DNA from: a virus
Length of the DNA stretch: 64,000 nt
Direction: 5' to 3' (one strand)
Virus record (IMG/VR): IMGVR_UViG_3300042936_000811
Coordinates: 19,669-83,668 of that record
A program made the position numbers and the translations under genes. Of the stretch, positions 17,657 through 26,607 are shown piece after piece. The notes beneath the pieces are model-generated. The model did no database searches. It had not been told where the DNA came from and saw only the letters and a program-made list of their open reading frames with translations. Each line of letters starts with the position of its first letter. The stretch's first letter is position 1.

Positions 17657-17950
17657 ATGCCAACAACAGAACCAATTAGTTTCGAGCAACCTAAAAATGA
17701 TTTATCATCAATTGCTGAGATGGAGAGAGCAAAATTATTCCCAAAGAATGATTATAAACCAACAAACCAATATTCTGCGGTTAATCCTGACGCTATTGCC
17801 GATGGAGATGCTCAAGGTAAAGGTACTGGAGGATTTTTAGATGTTTATAATCAAGGTGCGGGAGCAATCCAAGACATTTTAGAGAGAAAGGCCGAGGTAG
17901 TTATTAATGAATTTAAACCCAACTCACCGTATACTACACCAAGTGCATAA
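17657..17950 (+). CDS. Small hypothetical protein (97 aa)
   Basis: Not recognised. Polar and low in hydrophobic residues, with a Gly/Ala-rich centre (GDAQGKGTGGFLDVYNQGAGA). It shares one base with the start of the next gene. A structural or assembly role is suggested by the operon only. Confidence 0.55.
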   Translation: MPTTEPISFEQPKNDLSSIAEMERAKLFPKNDYKPTNQYSAVNPDAIADGDAQGKGTGGFLDVYNQGAGAIQDILERKAEVVINEFKPNSPYTTPSA

Positions 17951-18384
17951 TGAAACTTTACAACACAGTTAAATCTCTTATTTTAGAAGTAGCGTCGATT
18001 GACTCAATCGTTGATGCTATAAAAAAAAGAAATAAGATAGTAATTTACTATGATGGTGATGAGCCAGGTGGTAGAGGGTTAAGAGAAATCGAACCTGTTT
18101 GTCTTGGGTATAGTAAGTCAGATAATCCTGTTTTAAGAGCTTGGGATAATGAAGGGTCTTCTCATACCGCGTATAAAGGCGAACAACCTTTACCTGGGTG
18201 GAGATTATTCAGAGTTGATAAAATATTATCATTTAAACCAACGGGAGAAAATTTTGATTCATCTAAACCAGGATATAATCCATCAGGGGACAAAAGTATG
18301 AATAGAGTTATTATTAACGCAGTGTTTAATCAACAACCAACGGAACCAACGGAACCAACGGAACCAACGGAACCAATACAATAA
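17950..18384 (+). CDS. WYL-like domain protein with short N-terminal targeting-type peptide
   Basis: Residues about 22-100 resemble the WYL fold: a KIVIYYDG strand, REIEPVCLGYS, PVLRAWDNEG, then PGWRLFRVDKI as the closing strand pair. WYL domains are ligand- or nucleic-acid-sensing modules found in bacterial regulators and phage-related proteins; no DNA-binding helix-turn-helix is present here. The N-terminus MKLYNTVKSLILE resembles the early [hydrophobic]-x-E site shared by several presumed capsid-targeted proteins in this window. The C-terminus has four PTE repeats. Function unknown; an internal virion protein is one possibility. Confidence 0.6.
   Translation: MKLYNTVKSLILEVASIDSIVDAIKKRNKIVIYYDGDEPGGRGLREIEPVCLGYSKSDNPVLRAWDNEGSSHTAYKGEQPLPGWRLFRVDKILSFKPTGENFDSSKPGYNPSGDKSMNRVIINAVFNQQPTEPTEPTEPTEPIQ
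18337..18376 (+). repeat. 9-base tandem repeat (CCAACGGAA) encoding PTE
   Basis: Four exact copies of CCAACGGAA at the 3' end of the WYL-like gene, followed by a partial copy; prone to copy-number change by slippage. Confidence 0.85.
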
Positions 18385-18391
18385 TTAAGAT

Positions 18392-18976
18392 ATGACAAAC
18401 GAAAACGACTTAATACAAAAATTAATGGTATCTAAGGCTATTATGGATAAACATAATAATACCCCAAGAGCGGGTAATAATTTAAATATGACAAGTCCAA
18501 TGGTTCAGGATTACGAAGCCCCACAAGCCAAGTATAACTTACCACAAGAATTTATGCAGGAATCTGTAACTCAATCAGTTCCTTCAACACAACAACCAAT
18601 AACCAAAGATAGGGTTATGTCATCTAAATTACCTGATGAGATTAAAAGGTTAATGATAGAACATCCAATCAATCAACCAAACTCAATGGCAGGACCTTCA
18701 TTATCTAATGATTTGATTGATAAAGCCGCAAGATTGATGAATGTTGACGCTAAAGGAACTCCAAGAGGACCTCAACCAAAAAGAGTTACCGAACAATCAA
18801 TACCGACTCAAGATTTGTCAAGTTTAAAAGAATTGTTAAGAGAAGTTGTTGAAGAGGTTTTATTAGAAAATGGATTAATCGCCGAATCAACCCAAAAATC
18901 AAATGAAGTATTTTCTTTTAAGGTAGGTAAGCATATATTTGAAGGTAAGGTTACTAAGATAAAAAAAATATCTTAA
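18392..18976 (+). CDS. Hypothetical protein (194 aa)
   Basis: Not recognised. A largely polar, Pro/Gln/Met-containing protein with a helical acidic stretch (SSLKELLREVVEEVLLE) near residue 145 and a short beta-like tail ending KITKIKKIS-like. It is the last gene before the terminator at 18996-19028. The low-complexity N-terminal 130 residues suggest an extended assembly or scaffold-type protein. Confidence 0.55.
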   Translation: MTNENDLIQKLMVSKAIMDKHNNTPRAGNNLNMTSPMVQDYEAPQAKYNLPQEFMQESVTQSVPSTQQPITKDRVMSSKLPDEIKRLMIEHPINQPNSMAGPSLSNDLIDKAARLMNVDAKGTPRGPQPKRVTEQSIPTQDLSSLKELLREVVEEVLLENGLIAESTQKSNEVFSFKVGKHIFEGKVTKIKKIS

Positions 18977-18995
18977 AAACAAGTTTACTCTAAAG

Positions 18996-19028
18996 AAAAC
19001 CCCCCTCATAACTATGTGGGGGTTTTTT
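18996..19028 (+). terminator. Terminator ending the 16356-18976 operon
   Basis: Stem AAACCCCC with GGGGGTTT around a loop of about 12 bases, followed by six T. Confidence 0.85.
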
Positions 19029-19088
19029 ATTTTATAAGGTTGATATTCTATTATTTTCTTATTATATTTTCTAAGACAATTTTATATT

Positions 19089-20309
19089 ATGAAAGAAAAA
19101 ATTAATGTTTTAGTACTACCAAGTGATAAAAGTGGTGTTGGGAAATTTCGTTCTATCGACCCTCACGTACATTTACAAAATTTATATCCTGACGACTTCC
19201 ATTTAGACATTGACTACGAACCAAAAATCAATGACCCAAATTATTGGAAAAAATATCAAATCGTTCACGTACATAGAAATATTGGTAGTAATTACGACAA
19301 TACTCCACTAATCATTAGAAAGTTAAAATCACTAGGAATTATCGTTATTGTTGACATTGATGATTATTGGTTACCAACAAAAGAACATCCTATTCATCAA
19401 ATAATTGTTCAACAAAAAATTAACGAAAAAATTGTTGCAAACTTAAAAGAAGCTGATTATGTTACAACAACAACAGATATTTTTGCAAATGAAATTAGAA
19501 GGTTTAATAAAAATGTTGTTGTATTCCCCAATGCAATTAACCCAAAAGAACCTCAATTCAATCAACCAACCGTTGAATCAGATAGAATTAGAGTTGGGTG
19601 GTTAGGTGGCTCATCTCACTTACATGATTTAATGTTACTACAAGGGTTCACTCAAAGAAATGGTAAGGACATTAATGACAAAATTCAATATGTTATTTGT
19701 GGGTTTGATACTCGTGGTACTGTTACTGAGATTAATCCACAAACGGGGGAACAAAAACGTAGAGACATTTTACCTCACGAAACTGTGTGGGCAAAATATG
19801 AAGAGATTTTTACAAACAATTATAATTTAGTTGATGAGGATTATAAAAAATTCTTAATGGAATATAAAGAACAAGATTATGTTTCAAATAAAGAATTACC
19901 TTATCTTAGAGTTTGGACAAAACCTGTTACCACATATGCAATGAATTATTCTAAATTTGATATTTCATTAGCTCCAATCAAAAATCACGTCTTTAATAGA
20001 ATGAAATCTCAGTTAAAAGTTATTGAAGCAGGATTTTATAAGAAAGCGTTAATCGCGTCTGAAATAGGTCCATATACAATCGACTTGAAACATTGTATGA
20101 AGAATGGTAACTTTGTTGATGGTAATGCTTTATTAGTCGGTGAGCAAAGAAATCATAGTGATTGGTCGAAACACATCAAAAAGTTAGTTCAAAACCCTAA
20201 TTTGATTACAGATATGGGAGAAAGATTATATGAAACGGTTAAAGACAAATACGATTTAAATACCGTAACAAAAAATAGAGCAGAATTTTATAAATCATTA
20301 ATTAAATAA
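19089..20309 (+). CDS. GT-B type glycosyltransferase (group 1-like)
   Basis: 406 residues, typical for GT-B enzymes that transfer sugar from a nucleotide donor. The N-terminal half has Rossmann-like strands (INVLVLPSDKSGVGKFR, IVIVDIDDYW) and the ADYVTTTTDIFANEIRRFN / VVVFPNAINP segment typical of group-1 enzymes, followed by IRVGWLGGSSHLHDL at the second domain. The C-terminal half contains the usual KVIEAGFYKKALIASEIGPY region. First gene of a dense plus-strand accessory block after a terminator; no late-type motif precedes it. Donor and acceptor cannot be inferred. Candidates are the Ser/Thr-rich fibres, host glycans or DNA bases. Confidence 0.8.
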   Translation: MKEKINVLVLPSDKSGVGKFRSIDPHVHLQNLYPDDFHLDIDYEPKINDPNYWKKYQIVHVHRNIGSNYDNTPLIIRKLKSLGIIVIVDIDDYWLPTKEHPIHQIIVQQKINEKIVANLKEADYVTTTTDIFANEIRRFNKNVVVFPNAINPKEPQFNQPTVESDRIRVGWLGGSSHLHDLMLLQGFTQRNGKDINDKIQYVICGFDTRGTVTEINPQTGEQKRRDILPHETVWAKYEEIFTNNYNLVDEDYKKFLMEYKEQDYVSNKELPYLRVWTKPVTTYAMNYSKFDISLAPIKNHVFNRMKSQLKVIEAGFYKKALIASEIGPYTIDLKHCMKNGNFVDGNALLVGEQRNHSDWSKHIKKLVQNPNLITDMGERLYETVKDKYDLNTVTKNRAEFYKSLIK

Positions 20310-20310
20310 T

Positions 20311-20769
20311 ATGTATAATAAAAAAGGTAAAGTTGGGTTCACCGCAGGTAATTTTGATTTATTACACCCAGGTTATATTTACACTTTTGAAGCGGCAAAA
20401 GAAAAGTGTGATTACTTTATGGTCTTTTTACAAAGAGACCCGTCTGAGACAAGATTTACAAAGTATAAACCAGTCGTTCCATTATATGAAAGATATAAAA
20501 CTTTAATGTCAATAAAGTATGTTGATGAAGTTGTGACATATCAAACTGAAGAGGATTTAATAAAACTTATTGAGTTTTATAAACCTGATGTTAGAATTTT
20601 AGGTGACGATTATATTGGTAAGAGGTTTACTGGAGACCATCTACCAATTGAGGTAGTTTACACCACAAGGTCTCACAATTGGTCAACAACTAAAATCAAA
20701 GATTTAATCACAATACAAACATTGAAACAAAACCCTGAAATTTTAAAAAATTTAGAGACAAATGATTAA
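20311..20769 (+). CDS. Cytidylyltransferase-like nucleotidyltransferase (TagD-type)
   Basis: 152 residues with the nucleotidyltransferase signature GNFDLLHPGY near the N-terminus (HxGH variant) and the second motif WSTTKIKDL near the C-terminus. Enzymes of this family activate a polyol phosphate or similar with CTP, e.g. glycerol-3-phosphate to CDP-glycerol. The neighbours are glycosyltransferases, so it probably supplies an activated precursor to the same pathway. It begins one base after the upstream stop and overlaps the next gene by 8 bases. The last His of HxGH is Tyr here, which may affect activity. Confidence 0.8.
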   Translation: MYNKKGKVGFTAGNFDLLHPGYIYTFEAAKEKCDYFMVFLQRDPSETRFTKYKPVVPLYERYKTLMSIKYVDEVVTYQTEEDLIKLIEFYKPDVRILGDDYIGKRFTGDHLPIEVVYTTRSHNWSTTKIKDLITIQTLKQNPEILKNLETND

Positions 20770-21481
20770 AATACCTATTACTAAAATTTTGTTTCTTGAT
20801 ATAGAAACAGTTGGGATTGAAAAAGACTTCGATACTTGTGTTGAAAAACGTCCTGAAATTGCACATCAATTCGATAAGTATTTCGATTGGTTTTTAAAAC
20901 GATTCCCTGAAGACGCAATTAAAGGGGAAAACGAAGATGAAAGAAAAAATATTATATTCTCAACAAGAACCGCGCTGGTACCCGAATTTGCAAAGATTGT
21001 ATGTGTTAGTGTTGCCTTTGTTATGGATAATGGTGAAGTTAAAAAACAAACGTTTTCTGGTGATGATGAGGAACAATTATTACGTGATTGTCAGAAATTA
21101 TTGGACCGTTGTGGAAGATTGGATTTCTTTCTGTGTGGGCATAATCTAAAGAATTTTGATATTCCAATGATGGCTAAAAGAATGATTATTAATGGATTAC
21201 TTCCACCATCAATTTTACCGTCATACGATACAAAACCATGGGAAATTAAAGCCATCGACACTAAAGAAATTTGGCAATATGGTGCTTATACGGCGATTGG
21301 TTCATTAGATTTAATGTGTACCTCAATGGAGATTCCATCACCAAAAGAAGGTGAAATCACAGGAGATAAAGTACATAATTCATATTGGAACCATGGTAAA
21401 TTAAAAGAAATCTCAGAATACTGTGAACGAGACGTTAACGTATTAATTGAGGTGATAAAAAAATTAAAAGAACTTAAATAA
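20762..21481 (+). CDS. 3'-5' exonuclease, PolB-exonuclease-like (DEDD)
   Basis: 239 residues. Exo motif I is FLDIETVG near residue 10; motif II is CGHNLKNFDIPMMAKRM; motif III is YCERDVNVLIEV near the C-terminus. This order and the length match stand-alone exonucleases related to the proofreading domain of family B polymerases. Probable role is in phage DNA replication or repair. The start overlaps the previous gene by 8 bases and its end overlaps the dUTPase start by 1 base. Confidence 0.85.
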   Translation: MIKIPITKILFLDIETVGIEKDFDTCVEKRPEIAHQFDKYFDWFLKRFPEDAIKGENEDERKNIIFSTRTALVPEFAKIVCVSVAFVMDNGEVKKQTFSGDDEEQLLRDCQKLLDRCGRLDFFLCGHNLKNFDIPMMAKRMIINGLLPPSILPSYDTKPWEIKAIDTKEIWQYGAYTAIGSLDLMCTSMEIPSPKEGEITGDKVHNSYWNHGKLKEISEYCERDVNVLIEVIKKLKELK

Positions 21482-22083
21482 TGTCAGAAGAAATAGATTT
21501 AGATTTTTTAAAGAAAAAAGCCGAAGAGCTAAAATCAATACTATCAATGTCAGAAAACAATGATATTGATTATAATCAAATCCTTGAGGAGTTTGGTGTT
21601 GATGTTAAACAATTAGAAGTTGATATGAAAAACTATAAAGCTCAGTTAGAATTAGGTTTTAATAAACTACATCTTGATGCCGTAACCCCAAGTTATAACT
21701 ACCCAAGTGATTCTGGATTTGATTTATACTCAGTTGAAGATATTACAATTGAGGGACTTGGTAGAGGTTTAGTTCCGACAGGATTATCATTTGACATTAA
21801 AGATGGATATGAAATTCAAGTTAGGTCTAAAAGTGGGTTAGCCATTAATCAAGGTTTAATGTGTTTAAACTCTCCAGGAACGGTAGATAATGGATATACA
21901 GGTGAAGTAAAAGTAATTATATTTAATACAAATAAAGAACCTTTTACAATTACTAAAGGTATGAAAGTTGCTCAAGCAGTTTTATGTCCCGTAGTTAATG
22001 GTGGTTGGGTTTATTTGGATGAGAGAAATGAAGTAACAAAAAAAGACCGTAATAGTAACGGATTCGGTTCAACAGGAATTTAA
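21481..22083 (+). CDS. dut: dUTPase with N-terminal extension
   Basis: Trimeric dUTPase converting dUTP to dUMP and PPi. Motifs are visible in order: PSDSGFDLYS, VRSKSGLA, GTVDNGYTGEVKV, KVAQAVL, and RNSNGFGSTG at the C-terminus. The catalytic Asp sits in motif 3 (VDNGY). Compared with the usual 140-150 residues there is an extra acidic helical N-terminus of about 60 residues. The gene overlaps its neighbour by one base in the accessory operon. It lowers dUTP and supplies dUMP for thymidylate synthesis. Confidence 0.92.
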   Translation: MSEEIDLDFLKKKAEELKSILSMSENNDIDYNQILEEFGVDVKQLEVDMKNYKAQLELGFNKLHLDAVTPSYNYPSDSGFDLYSVEDITIEGLGRGLVPTGLSFDIKDGYEIQVRSKSGLAINQGLMCLNSPGTVDNGYTGEVKVIIFNTNKEPFTITKGMKVAQAVLCPVVNGGWVYLDERNEVTKKDRNSNGFGSTGI

Positions 22084-22084
22084 T

Positions 22085-23584
22085 ATGATAACAATAATTT
22101 ATTCAACCCATAAAGACGAAACTTATAATAACAAATTTAAACAACATTTGTTACAAACTGTTGGATTAAAACATGTTCAGATTTTAGAGTTTCAGAACAA
22201 TAATCAATACAGTTTGGCTGAGGTATATAACAAAGGTATATCACAATCAATTTATGATATTGTGGTTTGTTGTCATAACGACATCAAATTAGAAAATAAT
22301 TGGGGTAAGAAATTATTTAAAGATTTCGAAAATAACCCTGATTACGGAATCATTGGGAAGGCAGGGTCAACATATTTTCCTGAATCAGGAGTCTATTGGG
22401 AACGAATGGCTCAAACAATGGTTGGTCATGTATATCACCAACCTGAGGGTCGTAAAAAATGGGTTAATAAGTATTCCGCAAAATTAGATGAATTAACACC
22501 AGTAGTGACTATTGATGGTTTATTCATTTCATTCGATAAAACAAAAATAAAACATAATTTTAATGAGACTATTGGTAAGTTTCATTTTTATGACCACCCA
22601 TTCTGTTTAAGTAATTATTTAGACGGGGTAAAAATTGGGGTTACATTTTCTTTTGATATTACCCACCAATCAGTTGGACGACCAAATGAGGAATTTTTTG
22701 AAAGTAAAACTAAATTTTTAGAGAAGTTCTCGTCTAAATTGCCATTAGACTTAAAACCAAACAGTATTTACGTTCCTAAAATAAACGAAAAACCAACTAA
22801 AAATATTGGTAAAGTTTCGGTAATTATACCAACAAAAGATAAGTTCGAATTAATAAGTGAATGTATTCTATCTTTTTACGAACATTGTAACCCTAATTTA
22901 TTTGACATTTTTATCGCCGACACTGGGTCAACTGATGAAAATAAAGAAAAACTTAAATCATTTATTTCTGATTATAATAATATTAAATTAATTGAATATG
23001 ATTATTATAATTTTGCAAAAATTAATAATGATGTGGTTAAAAACCATCTAAATAACACTCACGAATATTTGTTATTTTGTAATAATGATATTAAATTATT
23101 AAACAACGTTATTTATGGTATGTTAAAAATATTCAAAACAACTCCAAAAGTTGGTACTGTCGGTTGTCGTCTACATTATTTAGATAATACCGTACAACAT
23201 GATGGTATGGTAATTTATATTCATAACAATATAATACAATTAACACATTCGGGATTAAAAGGATATTATACTTATACACCATCAATAAAAAAAGTATTGG
23301 GGTCTACTGCAGCTCTATTAATGATTAATAAAACCATATTTGAAAAGTGTGGTTATTTTAACGAAAATTATCAAACTTGTTTAGAGGATGCGGAATTAAA
23401 CATCAAATGTCTTTCATTAGGTCTAAATAATTATTATGACGGTAATTTAGTTGCTTATCACTATGAGAGTCAAACCAGAGGAGATAATGATGATAATTAC
23501 CGTCAAGATTACATTAACACTTTTTATCCTTTTATGATTAAAAACGAAAACAATATTAAACCTTTTATATTTAAATTAAACTAA
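22085..23584 (+). CDS. Two-domain family 2 glycosyltransferase
   Basis: 499 residues with two GT-A like parts. The first (1-220) begins ITIIYSTHKDETYNNKF and has an acidic metal-site-like CCHNDIKLE. The second (about 240-499) has the classical start VSVIIPTKDKFELISECILSF, FIADTGSTDE, and the donor/metal site FCNNDIKLL, then STAALLMINKTIF and EDAELNIKCLSLG (GT2 ED motif). Both domains retain DxD-like motifs, suggesting bifunctional transfer. The start lies one base after dut, and the stop overlaps the next ATG. Confidence 0.85.
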   Translation: MITIIYSTHKDETYNNKFKQHLLQTVGLKHVQILEFQNNNQYSLAEVYNKGISQSIYDIVVCCHNDIKLENNWGKKLFKDFENNPDYGIIGKAGSTYFPESGVYWERMAQTMVGHVYHQPEGRKKWVNKYSAKLDELTPVVTIDGLFISFDKTKIKHNFNETIGKFHFYDHPFCLSNYLDGVKIGVTFSFDITHQSVGRPNEEFFESKTKFLEKFSSKLPLDLKPNSIYVPKINEKPTKNIGKVSVIIPTKDKFELISECILSFYEHCNPNLFDIFIADTGSTDENKEKLKSFISDYNNIKLIEYDYYNFAKINNDVVKNHLNNTHEYLLFCNNDIKLLNNVIYGMLKIFKTTPKVGTVGCRLHYLDNTVQHDGMVIYIHNNIIQLTHSGLKGYYTYTPSIKKVLGSTAALLMINKTIFEKCGYFNENYQTCLEDAELNIKCLSLGLNNYYDGNLVAYHYESQTRGDNDDNYRQDYINTFYPFMIKNENNIKPFIFKLN

Positions 23585-24213
23585 TGGCACAAGGAATTTA
23601 CCAAATAACAGAAAATTTTGAAACTAAACTATCCGAATATACAGGTGCGAAGTACGTTGTAACAGTGGATAATCAAAGTAACGCATTATTCTTATCACTA
23701 ATGTATGAGAATATTAAAGGTATGGAAATTGAGATTCCATCCAGAACATACCCATCGGTACCATGTGAGATTATTCATGCGGGAGGTAAGGTTAAATTTA
23801 CCCCTGTTGAGGGTAAAACTATAAAAGGTGCGTACCAGTTGTCCCCAACAAAAGTTTGGGATTCGGCACTTAGGTTTACTAGTAATATGTACATACCTAA
23901 CACTCATATGTGTATCTCATTCACAGGACCATACAAACACTTTAAACTGTCTAAGGGTGGTGCAATTTTAACAGACGACTATGATGCGTATCTTTGGTTC
24001 AAACGAGCAAGATATAGTGGGAGAAGAGAATGTTCATACCATGACGACCATTTTGATATGTTAGGTTGGAATTTTTATATGATGCCCGAATTAGCCGCGA
24101 GAGGTTATTTATTAATGAATCAGTTCTATAATATGGATGGGACTCCAAAACATAATGAGGATTTAGAATTACCTTATCCAGATTTATCAAATTTTAAAAT
24201 ATATCAACAATGA
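23584..24213 (+). CDS. Short DegT/DnrJ/EryC1-like PLP aminotransferase
   Basis: 209 residues resemble the large domain of sugar aminotransferases that convert keto-sugar nucleotides to amino sugars. Visible features are the AKYVVTVDNQSNALFLSL cofactor region, the IPSRTYPSVPCEI motif and SFTGPYKHFKLSKGGAI, where the PLP-binding Lys would lie. The usual length is 360-400 residues, so the C-terminal half is missing, although the frame is intact with normal codon use and a coupled next gene. It may be a compact phage variant or act with a partner. Its neighbours support nucleotide-sugar modification. Confidence 0.7.
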   Translation: MAQGIYQITENFETKLSEYTGAKYVVTVDNQSNALFLSLMYENIKGMEIEIPSRTYPSVPCEIIHAGGKVKFTPVEGKTIKGAYQLSPTKVWDSALRFTSNMYIPNTHMCISFTGPYKHFKLSKGGAILTDDYDAYLWFKRARYSGRRECSYHDDHFDMLGWNFYMMPELAARGYLLMNQFYNMDGTPKHNEDLELPYPDLSNFKIYQQ

Positions 24214-24827
24214 AAAATTACAAATTTACAGAAGAATGGTTTACCAACGATGGGTTATCCGTATTAAATAATTTAGACCCAACAAAAGAAATTCATATCC
24301 TTGAGATAGGTTGTTTTGAGGGTAAATCCACTATTTGGTTTTTAGATAATATTTTACAAAACGACAAATCAACGATAACTTGTGTCGACCCATGGACTAA
24401 TTTTAGTCAAGATAATAATAGTTTAAATTCTTACTTTAAAGATAACGCTGAATGGTTATTAAGTGAAAGAAAAACTAAAGAAATGTTTTTACATAATATT
24501 AATGAAAGTACAAACGCCAATAAGGTAATCGTTAGGGAAGGTCTTTCAAATAAAGTCTTACCATTTTTAATTACTGAAGGAAAAATGTACGATATAATTT
24601 TTATTGACGGTAATCATACCGCACCATATGTTATGATGGATGCGATTATGTCATGGGAATTATTAAATGATAATGGTATTATTATTTTTGACGATTACTT
24701 ATGGGAAATGAGTCGGCCAACAAACTTAAGACCGAAAGAATCTGTAGACTATTTTATGTTAACCTTTTCTGACTATATTACCGAATTACATTCAAATTAC
24801 CGTAAAATAATTAAAAAAATAAAATAA
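24210..24827 (+). CDS. SAM-dependent methyltransferase (class I)
   Basis: 205 residues. SAM-binding motif I is ILEIGCFEGKST near residue 28; CVDPWTNF follows as motif II; IIFIDGNHTAPYVMMDAIMSW and GIIIFDDYLW match post-motif strands of the TylF/CmcI-like class. The ATG overlaps the upstream stop by 4 bases. A glycan- or sugar-methylating role fits the cluster, but the substrate is not predictable. Confidence 0.75.
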   Translation: MKNYKFTEEWFTNDGLSVLNNLDPTKEIHILEIGCFEGKSTIWFLDNILQNDKSTITCVDPWTNFSQDNNSLNSYFKDNAEWLLSERKTKEMFLHNINESTNANKVIVREGLSNKVLPFLITEGKMYDIIFIDGNHTAPYVMMDAIMSWELLNDNGIIIFDDYLWEMSRPTNLRPKESVDYFMLTFSDYITELHSNYRKIIKKIK

Positions 24828-24914
24828 AAAAATCGAGAATAGGTACAGGTGAGTTTGGAAGGAAAGTGAGTAATAATCTTTCTTTACTGTCTATAAAAAT
24901 TAATTAAAATAACT

Positions 24915-25472
24915 ATGTTTTATACTAAAGAAGAATTAAAATTAATTGGATTTAAATCAATTGGGGAAAATGTTTTGATTTCAAACAAATGTTCAATTTA
25001 CAATCCACGGAACATATCGATAGGTAACAATGTTAGAATTGATGATTTTTGTGTGATTAGCGCTGGTGAAGGTGGAATTAAAATAGGTAACTATGTTCAC
25101 ATTGCCGTTTTTTGTAGTTTAATCGGGAACGGTAAAATAACACTTGACGATTTTTCAGGATTATCATCAAGAGTATCAATATACAGTTCAACTGATGATT
25201 ATAGTGGTAATTTTTTAACAAATCCAACAGTAAGTAAAGAATACACTAATGTTATATCAGGTGATGTTAGGTTAGGTAAACACGTTATTGTTGGTGCGGG
25301 GAGTGTGATATTACCAAATGTTAATATTGATGACCATAGTTCTGTTGGTTCGTTATCATTAGTGACTAAAGATGTTGAAAAGTCTAAAATTGTTGTTGGT
25401 ATACCATCTAAGGTCATAAAAAATAGAGAAAATAATTTATACAGTTTAGAATGCGAGTTTCTGAAAAAATAA
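24915..25472 (+). CDS. Left-handed beta-helix O-acetyltransferase
   Basis: 185 residues with hexapeptide repeats (SIGNNVRIDDFCVIS, IKIGNYVHIAVFCSLIG, VRLGKHVIVGAGSVILPNV) ending VVGIPSKVIKNR, the typical signature of sugar O-acetyltransferases of the WbbJ/maltose-acetyltransferase type using acetyl-CoA. The acceptor is probably a sugar. The 3' end overlaps the MaoC-like gene by 22 bases. An 87-base gap precedes the gene, in which I see no clear promoter. Confidence 0.85.
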   Translation: MFYTKEELKLIGFKSIGENVLISNKCSIYNPRNISIGNNVRIDDFCVISAGEGGIKIGNYVHIAVFCSLIGNGKITLDDFSGLSSRVSIYSSTDDYSGNFLTNPTVSKEYTNVISGDVRLGKHVIVGAGSVILPNVNIDDHSSVGSLSLVTKDVEKSKIVVGIPSKVIKNRENNLYSLECEFLKK

Positions 25473-25819
25473 CTATAACAGATAAAATGGTGAGGGATTT
25501 TTCCGAACTGTCTGGAGATAAAAATCCAATCCACTTAGATGATGAGTATTCCAAAAATAGTATATTTGGAAAAAGAATTGCACATGGAATGTTATTATCT
25601 TCCTTTTTTTCTAAGATAATTGCAACCTATTACCCTGGTGAAGGTTCAATATATTTAAAACAAGATTTAAATTTTAAAAACCCTTGTTACATTAATGATG
25701 AGATTGAAATTGTGATTGAGTTAGACAAAAAAGAAAATAATAAGTATTTTTTAAAAACAAAAATAATAAGAGACGATGTAGAAATTATTGATGGTAATGC
25801 GATAGTTTTAAAAAAATAA
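25451..25819 (+). CDS. MaoC-like (R)-hydratase, single hotdog domain
   Basis: 122 residues with the MaoC/PhaJ signature SGDKNPIHLDDEY followed by FGKRIAHGML, carrying the catalytic Asp and His of the hydratase 2 motif. Members hydrate enoyl-CoA thioesters or act on related acyl chains. In sugar-biosynthetic clusters, MaoC-like proteins sometimes accompany acyl transfer. The gene overlaps the acetyltransferase gene by 22 bases, so it is probably functionally linked. Finding it in a phage is unusual. Substrate unknown. Confidence 0.8.
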   Translation: MRVSEKITITDKMVRDFSELSGDKNPIHLDDEYSKNSIFGKRIAHGMLLSSFFSKIIATYYPGEGSIYLKQDLNFKNPCYINDEIEIVIELDKKENNKYFLKTKIIRDDVEIIDGNAIVLKK

Positions 25820-25837
25820 AGTAAAAACTAAATAATC

Positions 25838-26548
25838 ATGAAACTATCAATTATAATATCAACATACCAAAGAACAGATAACTCAACACCTTTTTACTTA
25901 AAAAGAGCGTTAGATTGTGTTTTTAATCAAACTCATGAAGATTTTAAAGTTTACGTTATTGGAGACAAGTACGAAGATAATGAAGAGTTTATTAACATAT
26001 GTAAAAGTTACGATAAAGATAAACTCTATTTTGAAAACCTCCCGTTTGCTAAAGAAAGGGACCGTTATGGTAAAGGGTATGCTCTTTGGTCTTACGGTGG
26101 TGTTAACGCGGTTAACTACGGAATTGATAAATCATTAGACGATGGAAACTATTATATTTGTCATTTGGACCATGACGACGTATGGGAACCAAATCATTTA
26201 GAAGTAATTAATAAATGTCTATTAAATACAAACGCCGATTGGGTTTGTACTAAGTCAACTTACTTGTCACCAGAAAAAACTATGCCAAAAATAATTGGTA
26301 TCGAAAATCATTATATTAATTTTCTACCAAGTTATGCGACATTAATCCATTCTTCAGTATGTATGAATTTTAATACAATACCATTTAAATATCGTGATTT
26401 ATTTGATGAAACAGGGGTTGTTGGGTTACCCTCTGATGGTGAATTATGGAATAGATGTAGAGAACATATATTAAAAAATAACTTAAAAAGTTATTTAATT
26501 AACTCAATAACCTGTCACCATGATGAAGAAGGATTTGAAAGAAATTGA
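25838..26548 (+). CDS. Family 2 glycosyltransferase
   Basis: 236 residues. The N-terminus LSIIISTYQRTDN and the repeated ALDCVFNQTHEDFKVYVIGD segment are typical GT-A. The metal-binding DxD-like motif is CHLDHDDVW near residue 105, and a C-terminal HHDEEGF follows. A sugar transferase of the same cluster, ending it before PhoH. Confidence 0.85.
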   Translation: MKLSIIISTYQRTDNSTPFYLKRALDCVFNQTHEDFKVYVIGDKYEDNEEFINICKSYDKDKLYFENLPFAKERDRYGKGYALWSYGGVNAVNYGIDKSLDDGNYYICHLDHDDVWEPNHLEVINKCLLNTNADWVCTKSTYLSPEKTMPKIIGIENHYINFLPSYATLIHSSVCMNFNTIPFKYRDLFDETGVVGLPSDGELWNRCREHILKNNLKSYLINSITCHHDEEGFERN

Positions 26549-26607
26549 TTTACATAAACAGTAACTAAAGTATATTTTAAAAAACAATTAACATTTAAGT
26601 TTTTAAC

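Noticed and set aside
23584-24213. Frameshifted aminotransferase pseudogene
   Set aside because: The downstream frame encodes a complete methyltransferase that starts by overlap, leaving no place for a missing C-terminal half.
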